Shown here: one piece after another, positions 1 to 8,176 of the stretch | Position numbering within the stretch: position 1 is the stretch's first letter | Layout: each line of letters opens with the position of its first letter | DNA from: Coriobacteriaceae bacterium | GTDB taxonomy: Bacteria > Actinomycetota > Coriobacteriia > Coriobacteriales > Eggerthellaceae | Length of the DNA stretch: 20,243 bases | Direction of reading: 5' to 3' | NCBI GenBank assembly: GCA_015062635.1 | Contig: SUUF01000020.1 | Location: 1-20,243, forward strand | Position numbers and translations under genes: made by a program | The notes under the pieces: generated by a model | The model's input: the letters and a program-made list of their open reading frames with translations, nothing else | Database searches by the model: none | What the model was told of the DNA's origin: nothing

Positions 1-16
1 GCGCGGCTTAGGCGGC

Positions 17-1309
17 TTAGCCCGGATAGCGGACGATGATCATGCCGCTCTGAACCGGGCCGATCTTCACGACGTCGCCGGTCTGCGGCGCGTGGATCAT
101 CTGGCCGTCGCCGATGTAGATGCCGCAGTGGCTCCAGCTGGTGCAGATGTCGCCCGGTTGCGGGTTGGAGACCTGCGGCCAGCCCATGTAGGTGTACGTG
201 GTGCCGATGCGGTCGTGGCTGCCGGTGAGGCAGTAGCCCACCAAACCGGAGCAGTCATAGCTGCCGGGGCCGGTCGCGCCCCACACATAGGGCAGGCCCA
301 GGCACGAACGGGCGCGGTCGACGGTGCTCGAGCCGCCCTCGTAGGAAGGCTCGGCGGCCGGTGCGGCCTCTTCCTCGCCAGCGGTCTCGTTGAAGGCGGA
401 AGTCGGGGTCTCCTCGGCCTCGGCTGCGGCGGCCTCGGCGGCGGCAGCGGCCTCGGCGGCCTGGCGTGCCGCTTCCTCTTCGGCCTCGCGCTGCTCGGCG
501 GCAGCGGCGGCGGCTTCAGCCGATTCCTGCACCACGCGCTGGGCTTCGGCTTCCTGCTGCAGGCGCTCGGCCTCGCGGGCGGCTTCCAGGGCCTCGGCGG
601 CCTGGGCGCTCAGCCCGTCGTATTCCTGCTGGTAGGCGGCCGTGGTCGCTTCGGCCTCGGCCTTCGCGGCGGCGGCTTCCTCGGCCTTCGCGGCGGCGAT
701 GGTGGCCTCGCGCTCGTAAATCTCGTGCTGTTCCTCGGTCTGGGTCTTCAGCTCGGTGGCCTGCTCGATGAGCTCGGCATCGGCATCGTTCATGCGCGAG
801 AGGATGCTCCAGTTGTTGGCGAGCTGCTCGAACGACTCGGCACCCAGAATGAGGTCGACCATGCCGCCCGTGCCATTGCGGTACATCGTGCGGGCGCGGT
901 CGGAAAGGTCGCCCTGAACCGAGGCGATTTCCTTCTTCAGCTTCTTGATCTTCTTGGCGGCGGCGTCGCGCTTGCCCTCGGCGTTGGCCTGGGCTTGCAC
1001 GGCCTCGCCGTATTCGGCGGCGGTGCGGTCGAGCACTTCCTGCATGCCGTTCAGACGCTGCAGCACCTGCTCGGCCTCGGCCTGCAGGGCGTCGGCGTCG
1101 CCGGCCTCGTCGGCGCGCTGCTGCGCGGCCTCGGCCTCGGCTTGCAGTTCCTCGGTTGCCTGCTGCTCGACTTCAGCCTGCTCGCGCAACTCGGCGGCGC
1201 TCGGGTCGGCGGCGGCCAAGCCGGGAAGCATCATCGAGGCGGCAAGCGCCGTGCTCACGGCGCAAATTCCGATGCGGCGTGCTCCGTTTTTAAGCCATAG
1301 TAGCTGCAT
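17..1309 (-). CDS. Secreted coiled-coil NlpC/P60 peptidoglycan hydrolase
   Basis: Likely a secreted cell-wall endopeptidase that cuts stem peptides in peptidoglycan, of the general PcsB/RipA/CwlO layout. The 430-aa product starts with a signal peptide: basic start, hydrophobic stretch, AAA-type cleavage site near residue 33. Residues 40-300 are a long Ala/Glu/Gln-rich coiled coil, very Ala-rich at about 265-300. A short acidic linker precedes a C-terminal NlpC/P60 domain (about 330-430). Catalytic Cys353 lies in YDCSGLVGYC, His394 in SHCGIYIG, and the third polar residue is probably His406 in MIHAP. I chose the ATG at 1309 over one seven codons upstream because CCTCC at 1318-1322 (GGAGG on the coding strand) sits 8 nt before it and the signal peptide then begins cleanly. 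It is divergent from the PurF-like gene. Family assignment is firm; substrate bond and partner are not visible. Confidence 0.9.
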   Translation of the reverse strand: MQLLWLKNGARRIGICAVSTALAASMMLPGLAAADPSAAELREQAEVEQQATEELQAEAEAAQQRADEAGDADALQAEAEQVLQRLNGMQEVLDRTAAEYGEAVQAQANAEGKRDAAAKKIKKLKKEIASVQGDLSDRARTMYRNGTGGMVDLILGAESFEQLANNWSILSRMNDADAELIEQATELKTQTEEQHEIYEREATIAAAKAEEAAAAKAEAEATTAAYQQEYDGLSAQAAEALEAAREAERLQQEAEAQRVVQESAEAAAAAAEQREAEEEAARQAAEAAAAAEAAAAEAEETPTSAFNETAGEEEAAPAAEPSYEGGSSTVDRARSCLGLPYVWGATGPGSYDCSGLVGYCLTGSHDRIGTTYTYMGWPQVSNPQPGDICTSWSHCGIYIGDGQMIHAPQTGDVVKIGPVQSGMIIVRYPG

Positions 1310-1679
1310 ACAAATAACCTCCATAAGCATGGTTTCGTGGGTAAAACCCTAACACAGGCCCAAACATGTCCTGCCACGGGCCACCGCCGTTTCACGGTTT
1401 CGCCCCCGGGTATCACCCAATGGTTGTACTCTGTCTGCTCAAATTGGGGTACGGCACAATATGTTGTGGCAAGTTGTAGGGAAGGCGGATGCCCCATACA
1501 CGTTCCGCGCAGCATGTTTCCAGTGTGTTTCATGCGGACGCCATGCGGCGGCAAGCGGTTCGGGCGGCGTAGAATGCGCTCCGTATGCAGCCTGCCAATG
1601 GGGGCAAATCTGCCTGGGACCGTTGACATGCTTTGCGCGTATACTTAGTAAAAGGTTTACTCTGGGGTTAGGGGCAAAC
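1310..1679. other. 370-bp divergent intergenic region
   Basis: It separates the NlpC/P60 gene (leftward) from the PurF-like gene (rightward) and must hold both promoters. I see no credible ORF. On the leftward strand the leader contains several short GC hairpins, such as CCGT-GAA-ACGG, but I could not match it to the ydaO/c-di-AMP riboswitch or the c-di-GMP-I riboswitch. The right end holds a TTGACA box and a 6-bp-arm inverted repeat, annotated separately. Confidence 0.5.
1623..1661 (+). promoter_or_regulatory. Candidate promoter and operator of the PurF-like gene
   Basis: A perfect TTGACA stands at 1623-1628. At 17-nt spacing the -10 would be TAGTAA (1646-1651), a weak match. TATACT (1640-1645) is a better hexamer but only 11 nt away. 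Overlapping this is a perfect inverted repeat, AGTAAA (1647-1652), AGG, TTTACT (1656-1661), placed where a repressor would block RNA polymerase. The regulator is unknown. Confidence 0.35.
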
Positions 1680-3104
<1,425 letters not shown>

Positions 3105-3110
3105 CACTGA

Positions 3111-3140
3111 CGAGAGGGGCTTCGGTCCCTCTTCGTTTTC
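3111..3140 (+). terminator. Intrinsic terminator with UUCG tetraloop
   Basis: Begins seven bases after the PurF-like stop. The stem AGAGGGGC (3113-3120) pairs with GTCCCTCT (3125-3132), with one G-T pair, around a TTCG loop closed by C-G. TCGTTTT follows. Confidence 0.85.
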
Positions 3141-3195
3141 CGGGCGCGCGGCTGGCACTGCCCCGCGCGCCCGGCTATTTCCATTGCCGGGAACC

Positions 3196-3271
3196 TGACA
3201 AACCCACCGGAGGGGTTTGTCAGCTCCATCGGCCCCTATCCACCTGACAAACCCACCGGAGGGGTTTGTCA
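3196..3271 (+). repeat. Two REP-like palindromic repeats (cluster 1)
   Basis: Two identical 27-bp copies at 3196-3222 and 3245-3271, 49 bp start to start. Each has perfect 10-bp arms TGACAAACCC and GGGTTTGTCA around loop ACCGGAG; the second extends to 12-bp arms. The 22-bp spacer contains ATCGGCCCCTAT, a motif also found between the copies beside the transposase gene about 3.7-4.9 kb away. The loop gives orientation: here it reads CACCGGAGGGG on the + strand, as in cluster 2. These belong to the same family as the copies at 6912-7069 and 7921-8112. Confidence 0.9.
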
Positions 3272-3356
3272 GGTCGCGACGTTGCATTCAGGCGGCTTTT
3301 CCTGGTAAGCTTGTTAGCCACATTTTCACGAGAGGCATTGGTGGAAAGGAACGACG

Positions 3357-5459
3357 ATGGTCGATCCGGTATTCGAGGAAGAGCAGCAGCATCTTTCCGA
3401 GGCATATGCGAAGCTGCAGGAAATCGAGCGCACGCTGGCGGCGCAGCTCGAGCGCAGCTTGGCCGAGGCGCTCGCCGACAAGGAAAACATGCTCGACGAC
3501 CTGGCGATGGACTTCGGCAACGGGGTGAACCTCGAGACCTACGTGGAATTCGAGGCCATGCACCAGGTCATCGACGCCTACAACCAGACCAACGACATCC
3601 GCGAGGTCGAGTTGAAGAAGGCGCAGCTGCTGCAGCACCGCCCGTATTTCGCGAAGGTCACGCTGCAGTTCAAGCCCGGCCAGCCGCCGCGCGACGTGTA
3701 CATCGGCGCGGTGGGCATGACCGACGAGAAGCAGCGGCATTTCATCATCGACTGGCGCAGCCCGGTGGCCGAGGTGTACTACAACCAGGAAAACGGCCAC
3801 ACGAGCTACGAGGCGAACGGCCGCACCATCGAGGTCGACCTGAAGCTGCGCCGCCAATTCGACATCGAGCGCGACACGCTGAATTCCTATTTCGACACGA
3901 CGGTGGCCATCCAAGACCCGCTGCTGCTGAAGTCGCTGCGGCGCGAGCGCGGCGGCAAGCTGAAGGACATCACCACCACCATCCAACGCGAGCAGAACAC
4001 GGTCATCCGCCACGAGGACGTGCCCGCGCTGCTGGTGGCCGGCATCGCCGGTTCGGGCAAGACGAGCGTGCTGCTGCAGCGCATCGCCTACCTGTTCTAC
4101 CGCCAGCGCGACAACCTGAAGCCGAGCGACGTGTACCTGATGACCCCGAACGAGGTGTTCGCGCGCTACATCGACAACGTGCTGCCCGACATGGGCGAAA
4201 GCAACCCCGTGACGCTGACGTGGGACGCGTTCGTGGGCAAGCTGGGCCTGGGCGACCGCGGCCTGGGGAAGGATTCATCGGGTGCGCTGCTGCGGGCCAT
4301 CGACGAGCGCATCGCGGCGGGCATCGCGTTCGACAACCGCGACTTCGCCGACATCCGCATCGACGACGAGCGCGTGATAACCGCAGGTCAGGTGCGTGGC
4401 GTCGTGCAGCGGTTCGCGAAGCGCATTCCCGCGGGGCCGCGTTTGGCCGCGCTTGTCGAGGAAGAGCTCGAGGAGAAGATCTACCAGCGCGCCCGCCGGC
4501 TCGCCGCTGACGAGGAAGTGCAGGAGATGGTGCTCGAGCTCGACACCGACGAGACCTACCGCATCTTCGGCGGGCCCATCCACCCCGAGACCGAGAAGGA
4601 CTTCCGCGACCTCGCGCTGCAATATCTGGAAGACCGCTACCAGGCGGCGCTCGAGGCCGTGCGCGATGGGCGCTGGCTGCGCATCGACCGCATCGGCATG
4701 CGCCTGTTGGGGAAGGAGACGCTTTCCTCGGCCGAATACCTGTACCTGAAGATGGCGCTGACGGGCGCGGGCAACCGCCACGCGCGCTACGTGATGGTCG
4801 ACGAGGTGCAGGATTACACGCCCGCGCAGCTGATGGTGCTGGCGCGGTATTTCAAGAACGCGCACTTCCTGCTGCTGGGCGACCCGAACCAGGCCATCAA
4901 GCCGGGCACCGCGAGCTTCGACGACATCCGCGCGGTGTTCGCGGCGTTGCGCGGCGGCGTGAGCGAGTGCCAGCTGAACACGAGCTACCGTTCGTCCCCC
5001 GAGATCACGGCGCTGTTCGCGAGCCTGATGGATCCCGATGCGCGCATGGAGGCGAATTCCGTGCAACGCGAGGGCACGGCGCCGGTGGTGGCGGCCTACG
5101 ACGATGCGGCGGCTTACGAGCAGGCCTTGCGCCAGGCGGTTGCGGGTGCTGTGGCCGACGGCGGGCTGTGCGCCGTGGTGGCCGCGAACCGCGACCAGGT
5201 GAAGGCCCTGGCGCCGCTGCTTGAGGATGCGGGCGCACAAATCGTGGGCAAGGGGTCGGCGCTTCCGGCGTCGGGCGTGGTGCTGCTCGACCTTCCGCTT
5301 GCGAAGGGCCTGGAGTTCGACCAGGTCATCGTCGCGGACGCGCAGGCTAGCCTGTATGGCGACGACGCTATCAGCCGCCATCGGCTGTACACCGCCATTA
5401 GCCGCGCCACGCAGAAGGTCACCGTGCTCGCCTGCGGTCGCCTCACGCCGTTGCTGTAA
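3357..5459 (+). CDS. HelD-like superfamily 1 helicase
   Basis: A 700-aa UvrD/Rep-type ATPase of the HelD group. Characterised members bind RNA polymerase, push it off stalled DNA and recycle it using ATP. Residues 1-100 form the predicted N-terminal coiled-coil arm that reaches into polymerase in HelD, followed by the DWRSPVAEVYY segment typical of the family (132-142). Helicase motifs follow in order: Q-like motif ITTTIQREQN 205-214, Walker A GIAGSGKT 229-236, Walker B VDEVQDY 481-487, motif III GDPNQAI 508-514, SYRSS 543-547, KGLEFDQVIV 650-659 and YTAISRA 678-684. The ATG at 3357 follows GGAAAGGA at good spacing. It is a single-gene unit between cluster 1 of the repeats and a strong terminator. 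Length and motifs look complete. A DNA-repair helicase is the alternative, but the 1A domain order and coiled-coil start favour HelD. Confidence 0.85.
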   Translation: MVDPVFEEEQQHLSEAYAKLQEIERTLAAQLERSLAEALADKENMLDDLAMDFGNGVNLETYVEFEAMHQVIDAYNQTNDIREVELKKAQLLQHRPYFAKVTLQFKPGQPPRDVYIGAVGMTDEKQRHFIIDWRSPVAEVYYNQENGHTSYEANGRTIEVDLKLRRQFDIERDTLNSYFDTTVAIQDPLLLKSLRRERGGKLKDITTTIQREQNTVIRHEDVPALLVAGIAGSGKTSVLLQRIAYLFYRQRDNLKPSDVYLMTPNEVFARYIDNVLPDMGESNPVTLTWDAFVGKLGLGDRGLGKDSSGALLRAIDERIAAGIAFDNRDFADIRIDDERVITAGQVRGVVQRFAKRIPAGPRLAALVEEELEEKIYQRARRLAADEEVQEMVLELDTDETYRIFGGPIHPETEKDFRDLALQYLEDRYQAALEAVRDGRWLRIDRIGMRLLGKETLSSAEYLYLKMALTGAGNRHARYVMVDEVQDYTPAQLMVLARYFKNAHFLLLGDPNQAIKPGTASFDDIRAVFAALRGGVSECQLNTSYRSSPEITALFASLMDPDARMEANSVQREGTAPVVAAYDDAAAYEQALRQAVAGAVADGGLCAVVAANRDQVKALAPLLEDAGAQIVGKGSALPASGVVLLDLPLAKGLEFDQVIVADAQASLYGDDAISRHRLYTAISRATQKVTVLACGRLTPLL

Positions 5460-5477
5460 GGCACGCAAACGAAAAGG

Positions 5478-5510
5478 AAAAGAGCCGGAGGAACTCCCCC
5501 GGCTCTTTTT
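5478..5510. terminator. Bidirectional intrinsic terminator
   Basis: AAAAGAGCCGG (5478-5488) pairs perfectly with CCGGCTCTTTT (5499-5509), an 11-bp stem followed by another T. The A-run at the left makes it work on both strands, serving the helicase gene and the convergent CoA-transferase gene. Confidence 0.9.
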
Positions 5511-5537
5511 GATTCCCGTTGGAACCTGTCGCGTCCG

Positions 5538-5571
5538 GGCCTTACGCCCCGGCTGGCCTTACGCCCCGGCT
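5538..5571. repeat. 17-bp tandem duplication at the CoA-transferase stop
   Basis: Two exact adjacent copies of GGCCTTACGCCCCGGCT (5538-5554 and 5555-5571). The second copy contains the stop codon of the CoA-transferase gene and its last codons; the first lies just beyond it and holds the same stop triplet. It looks like a recent slippage event that leaves the protein end unchanged. Confidence 0.85.
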
Positions 5572-6854
5572 GGGCCGTAGCTCGGCGCGTCCAGGCTCGC
5601 AGGCGCCTCGCCGTCGAAGCAGCGCACGTAGCCGGCGTCGACGAAGCGTGCGATGTCGTCGTCGGTATAGCCCAGCTCGCGCATCACGGCGGCGGTGTCG
5701 TAACCCACGGGTTTCGCGCGCGTGATCACTGGGTCGCCGACGCTTTGCATGCGCACCGGGGTGGTGGTGATGCACTTGTCGCCGTGCGAGTCGTAATGGA
5801 TGGGACGCAGGATGTCGTTCGCGAAGCATTCCTCATCTTCCATCACGTCGTCCATCGTGTTGCAGCGCGCGTAGGGGATTTCCTTCTCGATGAAGAGCTT
5901 CTCCCAATAGGCCCAATCGTGCTTCGCGAAGGCCTCTTCCATCATCGCGATGACGGTGCGCACATCGCCGTTCTCGTTGATCTTCGCGCAGTTCGTGTAA
6001 CGCTCGTCATGCGCGTACTCGGCCAGCCCGATGTTCTCCATCACGTAGGGGTACCACGCGTCGTAGCTGCCGTAGCAGATGAGGAACCACACGCCGTCGG
6101 AGGTCTGGTACGAGTTGTTCGTGGGGCAGGGCGCCTCCTTGCGGTCCTTCGGGAAGGGCACGCCCCAGGGCTGCGCGACCACCGGCACCTGCATGGCCCA
6201 GATGGCCATGTGGTGCAGGTTCACGGTGACGAGGTCGCCCACACCGGTCTTCTCGGCGCGCCAGAGCGCACCCAGCAGGCCCGCCATCAGGGCGATCGAT
6301 GCGTTCCAGTCGCCGAAGGCCGCCGGCATGTTGCCCGGCTGGAAGTGCTCGCCGGCTTGCGGGATGCTCATCAGCAGGCTGCCGCGGGCGGAATAGCAGG
6401 TGGCGTCGAAGCCTTTGGCGTCGCGCATCGGGCCGCGCTCGCCATAGCCGCGCATCTGGCCGTACACGAGTTTCGGGTATTTCGCATGCAGGGTTTCCCA
6501 GTCGTAGCCCAGGCGCTTCAGGCTGGGCGTGCGGATGCTCGTGACGAAGATGTCGGCGCGCTCGAGCAGCTTTTCCACCAGCTCGCGGCCGCCGTCGCTC
6601 TTCATGTCGATGGAGAGGAACTTCTTGTTGGCGTTGGACATGTCGAAGGCCGGGTTGTCCATGCCCAGCTCGGGCATGCCGAAGCCGGGGCCGTCCAGGC
6701 GGTGCAGGTTGCCGCCCATCGTCTCGATCTTGTACACGGTGGCGCCGAGCTCGCCCAGTTGGCGCGGGCATGCGGGCATCGCGACATAGTCGCCCAGCTC
6801 GATGACGACCAGGCCTTCCAAGCCGCGCGGCGCGGCAGATTCGTTTACAGCCAT
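5559..6854 (-). CDS. Class III (CaiB/BaiF/FldA-type) acyl-CoA transferase
   Basis: A 431-aa family III CoA-transferase that moves CoA between carboxylic acids through an aspartyl-CoA anhydride. The predicted catalytic residue is Asp150 in AKGFDATCYSARG, aligned with the active-site Asp of formyl-CoA transferase. Other family signs are VIELGDYVAMP at 17-27, NANKKFLSIDMKS at 74-86, YGQMRGYGERGP at 131-142 and a C-terminal MRELGYTDDDI. The sequence recalls the phenyllactate and 2-hydroxyisocaproate transferases FldA and HadA of amino-acid-fermenting anaerobes more than the carnitine enzymes, by memory only. Start ATG at 6854 follows AGGAAGGA at 6-nt spacing; the frame runs 23 codons further upstream into repeat DNA, which I exclude. 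No dehydratase, acyl-CoA dehydrogenase or transporter accompanies it here, so the acid substrate cannot be read from context. Confidence 0.88.
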   Translation of the reverse strand: MAVNESAAPRGLEGLVVIELGDYVAMPACPRQLGELGATVYKIETMGGNLHRLDGPGFGMPELGMDNPAFDMSNANKKFLSIDMKSDGGRELVEKLLERADIFVTSIRTPSLKRLGYDWETLHAKYPKLVYGQMRGYGERGPMRDAKGFDATCYSARGSLLMSIPQAGEHFQPGNMPAAFGDWNASIALMAGLLGALWRAEKTGVGDLVTVNLHHMAIWAMQVPVVAQPWGVPFPKDRKEAPCPTNNSYQTSDGVWFLICYGSYDAWYPYVMENIGLAEYAHDERYTNCAKINENGDVRTVIAMMEEAFAKHDWAYWEKLFIEKEIPYARCNTMDDVMEDEECFANDILRPIHYDSHGDKCITTTPVRMQSVGDPVITRAKPVGYDTAAVMRELGYTDDDIARFVDAGYVRCFDGEAPASLDAPSYGPAGA

Positions 6855-6889
6855 CAGATTCCTTCCTATGGTGGAACGCGTATTGCCAA

Positions 6890-6917
6890 ATTGTACCCGA
6901 CAAAACCCCCGTGACAA
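6890..6917 (-). promoter_or_regulatory. Promoter of the CoA-transferase gene, -35 inside a repeat
   Basis: On the minus strand TTGTCA (6912-6917) lies 16 nt upstream of TACAAT (6890-6895), each one mismatch from consensus. The start point would be near 6883, giving a leader of about 28 nt. The -35 hexamer is the outer end of the degenerate repeat copy at 6912. Confidence 0.55.
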
Positions 6918-7069
6918 ACTCACCGGAGGGGTCTACCTCATGTATGACAAATGCCCCGGAGGGGTTTGTCACGTCGATAGGCCCCGATGCACATGACAAA
7001 GTCACCGGAGGGGTTTGTCACGTCGATAGGCCCCGATGCACATGACAAATGCCCCGGAGGGGTTTGTCA
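6912..7069 (+). repeat. REP-like repeat array upstream of the RAYT gene (cluster 2)
   Basis: Three full 27-bp copies at 6945-6971, 6994-7020 and 7043-7069, exactly 49 bp apart, preceded by a copy at 6912 whose right half has decayed. All read CCGGAGGGGTTTGTCA on the + strand. Outer arms TGACAAA and TTTGTCA are invariant in the full copies. Inside, two copies have a 2-nt bulge (TG) next to CCCC pairing with GGGG, an imperfect stem of the sort seen in REP elements. The two 22-bp spacers between full copies share CGTCGATAGGCCCCGATGCA. Confidence 0.92.
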
Positions 7070-7079
7070 CATCCACGGG

Positions 7080-7107
7080 TTGAAACGATTGTGCTAATTT
7101 GCATAAT
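7080..7107 (+). promoter_or_regulatory. Candidate promoter of the RAYT gene
   Basis: TTGAAA (7080-7085), 16 nt, then CATAAT (7102-7107), in an unusually AT-rich stretch just after the last repeat of the upstream array. The leader would be about 50 nt. The Shine-Dalgarno before the ATG at 7165 (GGTGGTGA) is weak, which would keep expression low. Confidence 0.45.
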
Positions 7108-7164
7108 TGAATGAAAGAAATCGCCGCAAGCAAATTATAAGCTTCTAGTGAGCGGTGGTGAATC

Positions 7165-7923
7165 ATGTCTCGGGAACCAAGGAAAACAAGCGAAGCCAAC
7201 CTTTATCACGCCATATGTCGAGGTTCAGGGCGGCAGATTATCTTCGAGGACGATGAAGACCGGCAGACGTTTCTCGATTTGCTGGTTCATGATAAACAGC
7301 AGGCAAAGGGTAGGATTCTAGCGTGGTGCTTGATGGACAATCATGTGCACCTTCTCGTTGAAATGGAGCTTGCCACCCTTTCGCGCTATATGAGGAGCGT
7401 CCTTTCCAAATATGCTGTTTATTTCAACAAAAAGTACGTTCGAACTGGGCATTTGTTCCAGGGACGTTTTTCCAGCGAGCCGATTAACGACGATTCGTAC
7501 TTGTTGAATGTCGTGCGCTATATCCATTTGAATCCCAGCAAGCCGGGCATCGCGTGTTCTGAAGACTACCCTTGGAGCAGTTACGGCGAATACCTTGGTC
7601 GGCAGGGTGTTTGCGACACGGGTTTTGTTTTGGACATGCTTGATGGCGTACGGGGATTCAAGGAGCTGTGTGCTGACGAGATGCGGGGGATACCGCAGCT
7701 AACGGAGATGGGATACATTCGAGTTTTGCCAGATGAACAAGCAAAAATGCTTGCTGAGGGAATAGCAGGCGTGGGTGATCTTGGAAAACTCAAAGGGCGA
7801 CCGCGTGATAGCCGGGATAAAGCGCTGGCGTTGTTGCTGAGGAATGGCTTCTCCATCAGGCAGATAGAGCGTTTGACGGGAATAAGCAGGGGAGTTATCC
7901 AGAATGTGGGGAGGCGGCGCTGA
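7165..7923 (+). CDS. REP-associated tyrosine transposase (RAYT, Y1/HUH family)
   Basis: A 252-aa single-domain HUH endonuclease of the IS200-like Y1 family, the group that cuts and joins single-stranded REP hairpins. The metal-binding HUH motif is His60-Val-His62 in LMDNHVHLLV. The nucleophile is probably Tyr119 in VVRYIHLNPSK, the usual RAYT setting. The characteristic GRFSSEPI segment is at 100-107. The C-terminal 40 residues (about 213-248, DKALALLLRNGFSIRQIERL) look like a helix-turn-helix that could read the repeats. The frame appears intact. G+C is about 50% by count over two lines, clearly below the neighbours, with A/T-ending codons, suggesting acquisition. The stop codon TGA at 7921 is also the first three bases of a degenerate repeat. 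Repeat arrays flank the gene in opposite orientation, which supports this repeat as its substrate. I see no second transposition gene such as TnpB. Confidence 0.92.
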   Translation: MSREPRKTSEANLYHAICRGSGRQIIFEDDEDRQTFLDLLVHDKQQAKGRILAWCLMDNHVHLLVEMELATLSRYMRSVLSKYAVYFNKKYVRTGHLFQGRFSSEPINDDSYLLNVVRYIHLNPSKPGIACSEDYPWSSYGEYLGRQGVCDTGFVLDMLDGVRGFKELCADEMRGIPQLTEMGYIRVLPDEQAKMLAEGIAGVGDLGKLKGRPRDSRDKALALLLRNGFSIRQIERLTGISRGVIQNVGRRR

Positions 7924-8112
7924 CAAACCGTCCGGGATAACCAGGTGCATCCCAAGTGCATCGGCCCCTATCGACATGACAAACCCCTCCGGTGAGTTTG
8001 TCACGTCCATCCCAAGTGCATCGGCCCCTATCGACATGACAAACCCCTCCGGTGACTTTGTCACGTCCATCGGGAGCTATCGACATGACACACTCCTCCG
8101 GTGAGTTTGTCA
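7921..8112 (-). repeat. REP-like repeat array downstream of the RAYT gene (cluster 3)
   Basis: Full 27-bp copies at 7977-8003, 8037-8063 and 8086-8112, plus a degenerate left half at 7921-7944 that begins with the RAYT stop codon. These read ACCCCTCCGGTGA on the + strand, so they are inverted relative to the array upstream of the gene. Start-to-start distances are 56, 60 and 49 bp. The spacers carry GTGCATCGGCCCCTATCGACA, matching the reverse complement of the cluster 2 spacers except at the centre, so spacer and hairpin are inverted together. Confidence 0.92.
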
Positions 8113-8176
8113 GGTTGGTGGCGCGGGCGGTGGGTACGCGGTATCCTGTGAATCCGTTTCGCGAAAGGATTGCGCT

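Noticed and set aside
1323..1460. Riboswitch in the leader of the NlpC/P60 gene
   Set aside because: c-di-AMP (ydaO) switches often precede such genes, but the conserved blocks of that class are missing and the hairpins here are short and generic.
6912..8112. CRISPR-like pattern: 27-bp repeats with 22-bp spacers
   Set aside because: The spacers are themselves nearly identical, the repeats vary inside, orientation flips across the gene, and there are no cas genes. It fits REP elements.
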